In this document: positions 31,786-39,751 of the stretch, piece after piece | Position numbering within the stretch: position 1 is the stretch's first letter | How the letters are laid out: each line of letters begins with the position of its first letter | Source: an uncultured Oscillospiraceae bacterium | Lineage (GTDB): Bacteria; Bacillota; Clostridia; Oscillospirales; Oscillospiraceae | Direction: 5' to 3' | Assembly (NCBI GenBank): GCA_947629775.1 | Contig: CANRFA010000012.1 | Location: forward strand, 1-39,751 | Length of the DNA: 39,751 nucleotides | Notes under the pieces: generated by a model | The model's database searches: none | The model's input: only the letters and a program-made list of their open reading frames with translations | Told to the model about the DNA's origin: nothing | Position numbers and translations under genes: made by a program

Positions 31786-32523
31786 ATGAACACGCTTTTG
31801 CTCAGAGGGCAGTATAAAGTGACCTGCGTGCTGTATGCCGAAGGTCCGTACGCCGCTTTGCTGGCGGTGGATATCCTGAGCCGCGAGAAAACGGAGTATC
31901 TGCTCAATGTGTACGAGGGCGCCTACGTAAAGCCCTATATCCGCAGCTATAACGCGCTTCGCAACTGCGACAGCTTTCGTGAACTGTTTGTCTGGAAGGA
32001 AAGCCTTGTGGTGGTGTTTCAGTTCCGCCAGGGCACGCCCATCGACCAGGTCTTTTATAAAGGCGCCCAGGTTGACTGGCACTTCCGGATGAAGGCGGCG
32101 GCGGACCTCTTCCGCCAGCTGCTGCTGCTGGCGGACACCCCGCCCGAAATCGGCTGCGCGGTTCTGCTGAGCGACAATATCCAGGTCTTCCCTCTGGAGG
32201 ACTGTGTAAGCGTCAATTACATGATCCGACCCCTGGGGGAGATGAATCAGCGGGAACTGGTCTTTCTCCTGTCTGACCAGATCCAGAAGGTGCTGGAACT
32301 GCGATGGGGGTCTCCCCTGGTGGAGCGGGATTTTGTCCGGGAGCTGAGCTCGGGCACCCTGAAGACCGTAGTAGGGGCCTATGGAAGGTGGGCCCAGGCG
32401 GAGCCGGTGATCCGGGCTGCCTATGAGGGACTGGAGAAACGGACGTTTGTCGGACGGATGCTGCATCTCGCGCTGCTGAATCTGAAAGACTGGTTCCATA
32501 CCCGTTTTCCGAAGAGACGTTAA
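31786..32523 (+). CDS. unknown protein, possibly a degenerate kinase-like domain
   Basis: I do not firmly recognise this 245-residue cytoplasmic protein. Its N-terminus (residues 8-45: a YKVTCVLYAEGPYAALLAVD strand pair, then EYLLNVYEG) looks like a protein-kinase N-lobe with the invariant Lys replaced, and a VNYMIRPLGE segment near residue 145 may mark the hinge or activation region. No HRD or DFG motif is visible. A basic C-terminus ends with RFPKRR. It precedes the membrane-receptor gene by 13 bases. A pseudokinase-like scaffold, as in EssB of type VII secretion, is one reading; a novel fold is equally possible. Confidence 0.5.
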   Translation: MNTLLLRGQYKVTCVLYAEGPYAALLAVDILSREKTEYLLNVYEGAYVKPYIRSYNALRNCDSFRELFVWKESLVVVFQFRQGTPIDQVFYKGAQVDWHFRMKAAADLFRQLLLLADTPPEIGCAVLLSDNIQVFPLEDCVSVNYMIRPLGEMNQRELVFLLSDQIQKVLELRWGSPLVERDFVRELSSGTLKTVVGAYGRWAQAEPVIRAAYEGLEKRTFVGRMLHLALLNLKDWFHTRFPKRR

Positions 32524-32536
32524 GGGGAGCTGAACG

Positions 32537-35098
32537 ATGGGGCGAGGTAAAAAAATCAGCGTATTTGTGCTTATGCTGGTGGCGCTGACGCTGCTGTTTC
32601 TGGTGGCCTTTCCGAGCTTCTGGCGGGACTGTGTCCACTCCGTGGCCACAGGCCGGCAGATTATCCAGTACACCCACGCGTCCGCCGGCACCGATGGAAC
32701 CGTCTATGCGGTCGGCATAAAAAACGACGACTGGATTCTGACGCAGGGCGAGCTGGGGGGCGGACGCAAAAGCATACGGACTCTGGAGAGTCTGGGAATC
32801 ACCGATGTCTTCCGAGTGGATGAGATCTTCGCCTGTTCCAACGGGGGTGTGGTCATGAGCATCTACGAGGAGAAGGCGGAGATGATGCTCCGGCTGTACT
32901 ATGTCGCTCCCGGAGAGCGCAAGGCGCATATGGTGTACAGCGCGTCCTGCGAGACGAACGGCATGGTGGAGATCGACGGTCTTACGGAGCGGGGCGGAGT
33001 CGCTTCTTTCCTGCTTCGGAAAGACGGCGGCGGCGCGGCATACAGCTATGTGCTGGGCGGAGAGTCGGCCGGGCAGTTCGCCTATATTACTCCCATCCAG
33101 GCGGACGCGTCTCTGTTTGTGCTGCCCGACGGCCAGCTGGCTTCGGTCTCCGGAAACCGGTTTGCCATTGATACAAACGGTCTGAACCTGCCGACGCAGA
33201 TGCGGTGCGAACAGGCCTGGCGCCTGACGGACGGAGCCTGCCTGATCGACAGCACGGACGGAACCCTGTGGCGGGCGGATATGGTCACCGGAAAGTGGAT
33301 GGAGCTTGCCTGCCTGACCGACCTTGCGGATCAGAACATTATTTCCTGGAACGTTTCTCCGGATGGCGCCGCGGTCTTTCTGACAGAAGAGGGCGTGCTG
33401 CTCTATCTGTGGGATGGATCCTTCCAGGATTACTCCTCCGCGCTGTATCGGCCAAGCTGGATGAGCCTTCTCCTCCTGATCCTGGTAGAAGTCGTTCTGA
33501 TCGTGATTTCTCTGGGTGTCTGGTATTTCCTGTGCGAATACCGCAGGTTCTCGCTTACGATCGTGGCCCGCAAGGGCTTCATGCTGGCCGTGATTCTGAC
33601 GATTCTGACCGGGAGCGAGATCCGGCTTGTCGTGAATCCCTGGTTTGAGATCATCGCGGAGCATGAGGCGCAGCACTATCTGCAGCTGGCGGTTCTGGAT
33701 GTGTCCATTCTGCCGGATGCCACGGCCATGGATTTTGAGCTGACCGATGGGGAGTTCTACTGGACAGAGGGCGGGTTCAGAAGTTCGGCGGCCGCGCTGG
33801 GTCTGGGATCGAGCTGGCGGGAGTGCGCCAGAGAAGCTCTGGACGAAGGCGAATCGTTCCTGAGCCACACCCTGGATGGGGTCGGCTATTACAGTTACTT
33901 CCTCCGCAGCGGCGACACGACCGTGCGGGTTCTGCAGATGGCCAACGCGGGCTACCTGGATGAAATGTTCGCAGGCAATGTGATCATAGCCTTCGTCCTC
34001 TGGGTGATCGCGCTTCTGGTCCTTTTCACCGTGCTTGGCGTCATGAACGGCATTCGTTCCCGACTGCGCAGGGTCACGGACGGGATGGATGCCATTCGCT
34101 CCGGCAACTATCATGTAGAGGTCGTGGATCGGACCCGGGACGAACTCGGAGCCCTGGCCGATTCCGTGAACGATCTGGCGGAGCTGATGCAGGAGAACCA
34201 GGAAGAAAATGCCCGTCGGGGCGATGTGTACGCCAAGTTCCTGCCCGCGCAGATTGCCCAGCTGCTGGGCGTCAACTCCGTGGAGGATATCAACAAGCAG
34301 TCCTTCTCCTCCCGCCGGATGACCATCATGCACGTGAACTTCACCTTTGACGAACGTGTTTACGAGACCCGTTCGAAAGCGCTCTTTGACAATATCAACG
34401 AGATTACCGAGGCCACCGCCAGAATCATCTCCAACAAGGGCGGTACGATTCTGAGCTTCTCCCACGAAGGATTTGACGCCTTCTTCCCCATAGGCGACGA
34501 CGCCATCCGGACAGCCGCGGACGGCACCATCACCCGGACCTGGGACGACGCGCCCATCAGCGCCGCTGTGGTGATCTGCCAGGAGGCCACCTCCATCAAC
34601 ACCGCCCGGCTGCAACGCCACATTTCTCCCGTCAGACTCCATATCGCTCTGGACGAGGCGGAAGTGATGCTGGGCGTGGTCGGCGATGAAACCCGGATGC
34701 AGGCCACGGCGGTTTCCTCCAGCTTCAGTACGATTCGGATTCTGGCCGGGCTGTTCAGCCGGTTTGAAGCCAGCATTCTCTGCACGGAGAAGATCGAGAA
34801 GCGGGCCAGCCAGTACAGCCGGCGCTATATCGGCAAGGCCCACGACGGTTCGGAACTGATGCGGGTCTACGAGATTTTCGACGGAGACGCCCAGTCCGTC
34901 CGGCAGAGCAAGATTGAGATGGAACGGGCGTTCGCGGATGGCCTGTATACCCTGTATGCCGGCGATTACACCGCGGCCAAGCGGACCTTCATGGAGATCT
35001 CCCATCGGAACAGCTCCGATGGCGCGGCCAGGTTCTATCTGTATCTCGCGGACCGCTTTGAGAAGGAGCCTCCCGAGGAGCCATCTCTGGACGGATGA
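32537..35098 (+). CDS. membrane receptor: beta-propeller-like sensor, HAMP, degenerate class III cyclase domain
   Basis: The 853-residue protein has a membrane segment at residues 8-27, an extracytoplasmic repetitive beta region (about 45-300) resembling a propeller, further segments near 306-332 and 340-365, a second outer domain, and a last segment at about 482-504. A HAMP linker follows (RSRLRRVTDGMDAIRSGNYH and on, 507-552). The cytoplasmic part (565-790) has adenylate-cyclase landmarks: VYAKFLPAQIAQLLG, GVVGDETRMQATAVSSSF and RRYIGKAHDGSELMRVYEIF. The first metal-binding Asp appears as Asn (MHVNFTF) and the second position reads HEG, so catalysis is doubtful. A helical TPR-like end follows. 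Being inside the operon, it may sense envelope state and signal to the particle. Confidence 0.82.
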   Translation: MGRGKKISVFVLMLVALTLLFLVAFPSFWRDCVHSVATGRQIIQYTHASAGTDGTVYAVGIKNDDWILTQGELGGGRKSIRTLESLGITDVFRVDEIFACSNGGVVMSIYEEKAEMMLRLYYVAPGERKAHMVYSASCETNGMVEIDGLTERGGVASFLLRKDGGGAAYSYVLGGESAGQFAYITPIQADASLFVLPDGQLASVSGNRFAIDTNGLNLPTQMRCEQAWRLTDGACLIDSTDGTLWRADMVTGKWMELACLTDLADQNIISWNVSPDGAAVFLTEEGVLLYLWDGSFQDYSSALYRPSWMSLLLLILVEVVLIVISLGVWYFLCEYRRFSLTIVARKGFMLAVILTILTGSEIRLVVNPWFEIIAEHEAQHYLQLAVLDVSILPDATAMDFELTDGEFYWTEGGFRSSAAALGLGSSWRECAREALDEGESFLSHTLDGVGYYSYFLRSGDTTVRVLQMANAGYLDEMFAGNVIIAFVLWVIALLVLFTVLGVMNGIRSRLRRVTDGMDAIRSGNYHVEVVDRTRDELGALADSVNDLAELMQENQEENARRGDVYAKFLPAQIAQLLGVNSVEDINKQSFSSRRMTIMHVNFTFDERVYETRSKALFDNINEITEATARIISNKGGTILSFSHEGFDAFFPIGDDAIRTAADGTITRTWDDAPISAAVVICQEATSINTARLQRHISPVRLHIALDEAEVMLGVVGDETRMQATAVSSSFSTIRILAGLFSRFEASILCTEKIEKRASQYSRRYIGKAHDGSELMRVYEIFDGDAQSVRQSKIEMERAFADGLYTLYAGDYTAAKRTFMEISHRNSSDGAARFYLYLADRFEKEPPEEPSLDG

Positions 35099-35124
35099 CG
35101 CGATGACGGAAGGAGGGACAGAAT

Positions 35125-35502
35125 ATGCCTTCTGCGCTCAGAGATGCGCCTGATACCGCCAGGCAGCCGGAGGACTGGACTCCGGATGAGGAAGGCGGGA
35201 TCACGGCCTGGGCCAACCAGGTGTGGGTCAATTCGGACCAGGCAAGGTCCGTGGGCCAGGAAGAAGTGAACGAAGGGGTCTATGTCTTCTCCCGGGAGGA
35301 GACGCAGGCCCGGGAGCGTACCGGCGGAGAACTGTTTACAGCCCCGGATGGCTACATCCGCAGAAGCCCGGTGCAGAAGCTGGTGATTCCGGAGGACTAC
35401 TACCGCAAGCGGACAAGGAAGATCATTCTGATCGCCTGCGGGGTCATTCTCGCGATTGTGGCGCTGAATCTGCTCTTTCAATTCGGGGTGATCCGCTTCT
35501 GA
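35125..35502 (+). CDS. small C-tail-anchored membrane protein
   Basis: This 125-residue protein has about 95 hydrophilic, acidic residues, then a basic YYRKRTRK and one hydrophobic helix (IILIACGVILAIVALNLLFQ) up to the C-terminus. It would thus expose its N-terminal part to the cytoplasm. I do not recognise the soluble part. The start has AAGGAGGGACAG upstream. It lies between the HAMP-cyclase and the MORN membrane genes and probably works with them, for example as a docking factor for the particle. Confidence 0.7.
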   Translation: MPSALRDAPDTARQPEDWTPDEEGGITAWANQVWVNSDQARSVGQEEVNEGVYVFSREETQARERTGGELFTAPDGYIRRSPVQKLVIPEDYYRKRTRKIILIACGVILAIVALNLLFQFGVIRF

Positions 35503-35536
35503 GCCCACGTACAGAACGAAACTGAGGGGGATGGAC

Positions 35537-38464
35537 ATGCTAAGCGAACTGATCCGTCGGCTGATCGCGGCTGGTGGCGTTGTGTTCCGGACCATACGGG
35601 CCTATTTCGCGCGAATCATCCAGAACGGGAGCGCGCGCTTTCGGAATGCCACCAGCCTGACGCGCCAGGCGTCCAAGCTGACTCCGGGTCTGCTGAAGAA
35701 GGTCACGGACGTGGGCAAAAAGCCCACGAAACGGGAGGACTATATCGAGACGCAGCAGCTGTTCATTGCCAAGTCGCTTATCATCCTGCTCGTCGTGGGG
35801 ATCGTTGTCGGGGCGATGCTGATCTACTTTGTGATCTGGCCCTGGTTGGTCCGGATGTTCTTTACCGCGAAATTCTGGTATCAGGATCCCAAAACGGAGA
35901 CCTACTCCGGGAAGGTCATCCTCTTTTACGATGAGGAAAAGGAAAACCGGATGTTCAAGGGGCGTCTCAGAGAGGGCGCCATCCAGGGGAAGGGCGAAGC
36001 ATACGATGAGAACGGCCTTCTCCTGTATGTCGGCGACTATGTGGATGGTCTGTACAGCGGTCAGGGAGAGCTCTACGAAGCGGGCAGCCTGATCTACAAA
36101 GGCGGATTTGAAGGAGGCCGGTTCCAGGGGCAGGGCCTGGCCTACGAGAACGGGGAGCTGGTCTACGAGGGAAATTTCTCCGGAGGAATGTACAGCGGGC
36201 AGGGAAGGAAATTCGAAAACGGGAATGTGCACTATGAAGGCTCCTTCGACCAGGGACTCTATCACGGAGAGGGCAGCCTTTACACCAGTTCCGGGGAACT
36301 CAAGTACGAGGGAGAATTTTCTCTCGGCCTGCGAAGCGGAGAAGGGACGGAGTATCTCCACGGCAAGCGCCTCTATAAGGGGCAGTTCGAGGACGATCTC
36401 TACAACGGAGAAGGCGTGCTCTACGACGAGGAGGTCGGGGTGCGTTACCGCGGCAGTTTCCTGGACGGCGTCTATTCCGGCAGCGGCGTTCTGACGCTGA
36501 ACAGCGGAGCGACCATACAGGCGGAATTCGAGCAGGGAAATCCCATTGGAACCGCCAGTTGCTTCCTGGATGGAAAACTGTATTATGAGGGCAGCATGCG
36601 CCAGATGGTGCCGGCAGGAACGGGTACCCTGTACAATTCCTCGGGGGAGGCGATGTACACGGGTCCCATGGAGTACGGTGTGATCGACGGCGGGAAACTG
36701 CTGGGAACTTCCGCTGCTGATCTGCGGGACATGCTGACAGAAAGCGAGGAGCAGACGTACGACCAGGGCTTTGTCATTGCATGTGAAGCTCTTGGTTTTG
36801 CTGCGTTTTGCAGCTATGCGCAGGAGGACGCTGACGCCCAGGTCTATGCGGTCTATCTCTCCGTCCCCCAGGACAACAGGGCCCTTGCCTCTCTGATGTG
36901 GCCCAGCACGGACGACTTTGAAGTGCTTACGCTGGATGACGTGGTGCCTCCGGAACGGGCCGAAGGCGGGAACGCTGCGACGGATTTCCTGATTCCCTCT
37001 CCTGTGGATCTGGGGCAGCGCGCCTGGTGCCAGCCGTTCCTCTGGGAGGATCATACCCTGAACCTGTGGTGTATTTCCGAGGAAGATCCCGTTGTTCTGG
37101 CCGAATGGAGGCAGGGAGAACAGATCCCTGTAACCGAACCGGAGGAGGAAGGGACCATTACCTCCGAGCAGCGGGTGGACGCCCTGATCGATCAGCTTGG
37201 CATCCTTTCGGATCGTCTGCAGGAGGAAGGCGGAGCGGAGATTCCCGCAGAGGATGCCGGACTTCCTGGCGAGGATATGCTCGGAGCAGTGGATGAGGAG
37301 AGCGTCTATGCGGTTCTCGCAGCCGGATTGAGCTACTTTGAACATCAGCAGCTGTACACGGTTGCTCAGGAGAATCTGGAGATCTGCCAGTCCATGGCAG
37401 AGAAGGAAAAGTCCCTCGTGGATGTGGGGAAGGGAGATCCGGACCGGCTGGCGGAACTGGAGGACCAGGCCACCCAGCTGGACGGACAGATTGGTACATA
37501 CACGGCTCAGATGCGAAAGGAAGCCCGGACCATCGAAGATGCTACCGGTGGTTCCGTCAGCGATTACGATCTGGCCAGTCTGCTGGTTTACTTCGATGTC
37601 AGCTCGCTGGATATTGAGGCGCTGCAGGATGCAGCCGTTCGGAAGGCCCAGGCCGCCGCGGAAGATCAGGCCATGAAGGAAGCGGCGGAGGAAGCGGAGC
37701 GGAAGGCGGAAGAAGAGGCCATCCGCAAGGAGACCGAAGAGGCCGCCCGGAAGGCCGCAGAAGAAGCAACACAGAAGGCGCTGGAAGAAGCCGCGAAGAA
37801 GGCAGAAGAGGAAGCGGCAAAGAAAGAGGAAGAAGAGGGAAAGAATCCGGACGGTTCCAGCAGTTCTGCCGGCGACAGTTCGGGTGCAGGTTCGGACAGC
37901 TCCGCTGGGGACACCTCGAGTGCGGGCTCGGACAGTTCAGCGGGCGGCTCTGACAGTTCCGGCGGAGACACCTCCGAAGAGCAGAAGCCGGGCAGTTCCC
38001 AGCCGGGCGCGGTTTCGGAAGGCGGATCGGCTCAGGAGGGCATGATCCGCCGGGGCAGTTCCTCCCAGGTGATTGCGGTGCCGGAGGGCGGCTATGCCCA
38101 GCCGGGGAGCGGTTCCGGCGTGACGGTACCGGAAGTTGTGGTCCCGGAAGTGGATAAGAAAGCCCTTCTGGACCAGCTGGAAGACATGCTGCTGGATCTG
38201 GAGCTGTCTTACCAGAAGATCGAGACGGCGATGAAGAATTATGACAACGCCATGACCGGTCTGGAGGACCTGGAAGGTCGAAACGCTGTGGGCGATACCA
38301 CGAAGGAAGAGGTGCAGACCGCCCGGATGGAGGCCAATGACCGCAGGGGCGCTCTGTACTCCGCCATCGTTGCATTCTCCAGACAGGCCGCGGCGCTGGA
38401 TGAGTTTACGGACGGCGAGCTGTCCGGTCAGCAGGGATGGCTGTCCGCAGTTCTGGCGAATTAA
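35537..38464 (+). CDS. MORN-repeat membrane protein with coiled-coil and Ser/Gly-rich C-terminal region
   Basis: This 975-residue protein has a basic amphipathic N-terminus, one long hydrophobic segment (about 75-105), then at least nine MORN-type repeats (about 130-395) of the YEGxFxxGxYxGxGxxxxxxG kind, for example YEGNFSGGMYSGQGRKFENG. Residues about 400-690 are a mixed domain. An Ala/Glu/Lys-rich helix (705-768), likely coiled coil, leads to a Ser/Gly/Asp-rich linker and a second helical end (870-975). By the positive-inside rule the MORN part would be outside the membrane. I chose ATG 35537, six bases after GAGGGGG; an ATG at 35531 is too close to that site. MORN repeats bind lipid or serve as scaffolds. 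It could anchor the machine or span the cell wall. Confidence 0.82.
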   Translation: MLSELIRRLIAAGGVVFRTIRAYFARIIQNGSARFRNATSLTRQASKLTPGLLKKVTDVGKKPTKREDYIETQQLFIAKSLIILLVVGIVVGAMLIYFVIWPWLVRMFFTAKFWYQDPKTETYSGKVILFYDEEKENRMFKGRLREGAIQGKGEAYDENGLLLYVGDYVDGLYSGQGELYEAGSLIYKGGFEGGRFQGQGLAYENGELVYEGNFSGGMYSGQGRKFENGNVHYEGSFDQGLYHGEGSLYTSSGELKYEGEFSLGLRSGEGTEYLHGKRLYKGQFEDDLYNGEGVLYDEEVGVRYRGSFLDGVYSGSGVLTLNSGATIQAEFEQGNPIGTASCFLDGKLYYEGSMRQMVPAGTGTLYNSSGEAMYTGPMEYGVIDGGKLLGTSAADLRDMLTESEEQTYDQGFVIACEALGFAAFCSYAQEDADAQVYAVYLSVPQDNRALASLMWPSTDDFEVLTLDDVVPPERAEGGNAATDFLIPSPVDLGQRAWCQPFLWEDHTLNLWCISEEDPVVLAEWRQGEQIPVTEPEEEGTITSEQRVDALIDQLGILSDRLQEEGGAEIPAEDAGLPGEDMLGAVDEESVYAVLAAGLSYFEHQQLYTVAQENLEICQSMAEKEKSLVDVGKGDPDRLAELEDQATQLDGQIGTYTAQMRKEARTIEDATGGSVSDYDLASLLVYFDVSSLDIEALQDAAVRKAQAAAEDQAMKEAAEEAERKAEEEAIRKETEEAARKAAEEATQKALEEAAKKAEEEAAKKEEEEGKNPDGSSSSAGDSSGAGSDSSAGDTSSAGSDSSAGGSDSSGGDTSEEQKPGSSQPGAVSEGGSAQEGMIRRGSSSQVIAVPEGGYAQPGSGSGVTVPEVVVPEVDKKALLDQLEDMLLDLELSYQKIETAMKNYDNAMTGLEDLEGRNAVGDTTKEEVQTARMEANDRRGALYSAIVAFSRQAAALDEFTDGELSGQQGWLSAVLAN

Positions 38465-38475
38465 GAGGAGACATT

Positions 38476-39066
38476 ATGGCAGATTATACGGCTTTGGTGG
38501 AGGCAGGAAACGCGCTGGTGGAGCTTTTGCGGGATCACCTGACACCGGAACCCATCAGCAAGCGGGAACTGATCTCCCTGTGCTCCCCCTATGAGAGCGA
38601 AAACAACCAGATGACGGTGTACCTCTTCCATCTGGAAGAGGACGCCCCGAGCAGCATGCAGGGCTATCAGCAGATCTCCCGCGACATGGAGCAGATGCGT
38701 CCCACGGAACTGACCGCGAATTTCCTGATTACGGCCCACTCGAAGGCTCCTGCCCAGCTGCGGGAGGCGGACCAGTACCGGATGATGGGCGCGGCCATTC
38801 AGGCCATCAAGGACATGCCGATTCTCGACGACCGCTATCTCAACGGTTCCATGGCCCAGAGTCCGACAAGGGTGCGCCTGAACGTGGAGCGGCCCAATCT
38901 GGATCAGATGATGAAGATCTGGAATAACACCACCAAACCCTACAAGCTCTCCATTGTAGTGAGGATGTCCGGAATCAGCATTGAATCCAAGAGGACCCGC
39001 AGGATCCGTCGGGTTACCGACATTGAGATCGGCGTCGGTCAGAGACAGAGGAGGAGCACGCCGTGA
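38476..39066 (+). CDS. Pvc16/DUF4255-family protein (eCIS tail terminator type)
   Basis: The 196-residue protein shows the DUF4255 pattern: MADYTALVEAGNALVELLRD, then ISLCSPYESENNQMTVYLFHLEED, a LTANFLITAHSKAP strand and a central helix AIQAIKDMPIL. Residues around VRLNVERPNLDQMMKIWNNT and YKLSIVVRMSGI complete the fold. In Afp and PVC this family (Afp16/Pvc16) caps the tube-sheath end and fixes particle length. DUF4255 marks eCIS and not phage tails. The ATG has AAGAGGAG five bases upstream. A four-base GTGA overlap joins it to the next gene. Confidence 0.92.
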   Translation: MADYTALVEAGNALVELLRDHLTPEPISKRELISLCSPYESENNQMTVYLFHLEEDAPSSMQGYQQISRDMEQMRPTELTANFLITAHSKAPAQLREADQYRMMGAAIQAIKDMPILDDRYLNGSMAQSPTRVRLNVERPNLDQMMKIWNNTTKPYKLSIVVRMSGISIESKRTRRIRRVTDIEIGVGQRQRRSTP

Positions 39067-39751
39067 TCCGCATTCACACCAATGCCGTTGTGCGGGTGCT
39101 GGACGGTTTTACCGGACTGGCCCTGGCCCCTTCTGCCGTTCGCTTTCGGGTAGACGGTTCACCGTTTACTCCAGTGGTCAAGCCAGGCGGGTACTATGTG
39201 CTCACCGGTCTCCCGGTGGGGGAACACGAAGTCGTTCTTCAGGCCAACGGGTTTGGCCCCGAACGGCTGACCATTGTCGGCGGGATGCGGGAGATGGCAG
39301 ACCTTCTGGTGACGCTGAAGCCAGGAGAAGGGTATCGGTTCCAGTCCTCCGTTACCTGGATGACGATTCACATCCGGACGGCGAAGAAAGAGCCCGCGCC
39401 TGGAAAGCGGGTCTGGATCGCGGCGAAGAACCCTATCTATGAACTGCGGATCGCCCAGGCTACCCTCGCGAAGGGAGCGACTACGGGACGGCTCTTCTAT
39501 CCGCCTTCCATGCGGGCGGTCTCCCTGCCCAGGCACTTCCTTGTGGTGGACGGGGAGCGCTCCGAGGTCGTCCTCCTGAACGAGCTGGACGAGGCCCAGT
39601 TTGCGGACGGTCTGGTCAACGACCACAAGCGTGGGCGCTGCCTGTACCCGGCCCAGGTTTATACATCCAATGAGGACGGAGATATCCGCGCCGTCTTTCA
39701 GAACCCGCTTCCCCTGGAGATTCTGGTGGAAGGGGAGAAGAAGCCCGTTTC
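39063..39751 (+). CDS. beta-rich protein with carboxypeptidase-regulatory-like N-terminus, cut by the window end
   Basis: An open frame starts at GTG 39063, overlapping the DUF4255 stop as GTGA, and stays open for 229 codons to the end of the window. The first 85 residues look like a carboxypeptidase-regulatory or prealbumin-like beta-sandwich (VRVLDGFTGLALAPSAVRFR, then GYYVLTGLPVGEHEVVLQAN). A second domain with FLVVDGERSEVVLLNELDEA follows. In some eCIS clusters such a domain is attached to Pvc16-type proteins; here it is a separate gene. It may be a surface-exposed cap or fibre part. Its full length is unknown. Confidence 0.75.
   Translation, partial: MIRIHTNAVVRVLDGFTGLALAPSAVRFRVDGSPFTPVVKPGGYYVLTGLPVGEHEVVLQANGFGPERLTIVGGMREMADLLVTLKPGEGYRFQSSVTWMTIHIRTAKKEPAPGKRVWIAAKNPIYELRIAQATLAKGATTGRLFYPPSMRAVSLPRHFLVVDGERSEVVLLNELDEAQFADGLVNDHKRGRCLYPAQVYTSNEDGDIRAVFQNPLPLEILVEGEKKPV

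Noticed and set aside
1970-39626. Many long open frames on the minus strand (for example 1970-3901, 3510-5480, 7388-9259, 9250-11265, 14021-15952, 23661-26582, 26650-28722, 32213-35005, 35540-37345)
   Set aside because: Each is the antisense shadow of a clear + strand gene in GC-rich DNA. Their translations are His/Arg/Gly/Pro-rich without recognisable motifs and they lack ribosome sites.

Overview
The window reads as one chromosomal segment of a GC-rich, low-redundancy Firmicute, most likely a gut-type Clostridia (Oscillospiraceae or Christensenellales grade). Grounds for this are the gene string radical-SAM/DUF512 protein - der - plsY - gpsA, an LtaS-type sulfatase, strong AGGAGG-type ribosome sites, and frequent GTG/TTG starts. 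The taxon is an inference. All convincing genes lie on the + strand.

Layout. (1) 105-6568 is housekeeping DNA: a membrane phosphoglycerol transferase, a DUF512 radical-SAM protein, the ribosome-assembly GTPase Der, the acyltransferase PlsY and glycerol-3-phosphate dehydrogenase GpsA. Hairpins sit between several of these genes and a clear intrinsic terminator (6655-6685) closes the block. (2) 6686-7148 is non-coding regulatory DNA with an 11-bp inverted repeat, a perfect TATAAT and a structured leader. (3) 7316-9370 holds three accessory genes: a coiled-coil/acidic-tail protein, a small unknown and a YbjN-like (secretion-chaperone fold) protein. (4) 9448-31740 is the structural core of a contractile injection system: sheath, tube, a tail-assembly-chaperone-like gene with a probable -1 frameshift extension, two more tube paralogs, a 2389-residue repeat protein, LysM hub adaptor, gp27/gpD-like hub, gp5/VgrG-like spike, gp25-like wedge, two baseplate-J-like wedges, a gpI-like protein and a fibre-like protein with an Ig-like end. 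(5) 31786-38464 is an unusual membrane/signalling module: a kinase-like protein, a HAMP plus degenerate class III cyclase receptor, a C-tail-anchored protein and a MORN-repeat membrane protein. (6) 38476-end has a Pvc16/DUF4255 terminator-type protein and a truncated beta-domain gene.

There is no capsid, portal, terminase, integrase or phage lysis gene, and Pvc16/DUF4255 is a hallmark of extracellular-type contractile injection systems (eCIS: Afp, PVC, MAC). I therefore read this as a headless eCIS-like machine and not a prophage. The AAA+ ATPase (Afp15-like) and PAAR tip are not in the window and may lie downstream. The order sheath-tube-chaperone-(frameshift)-long protein-LysM-gpD-spike-gp25-gpJ matches P2/PBSX tail operons, so the giant repeat protein occupies the tape-measure slot. 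The integral-membrane sensor genes inside the structural operon suggest that the particle is anchored to, or fired by, the envelope of its producer.
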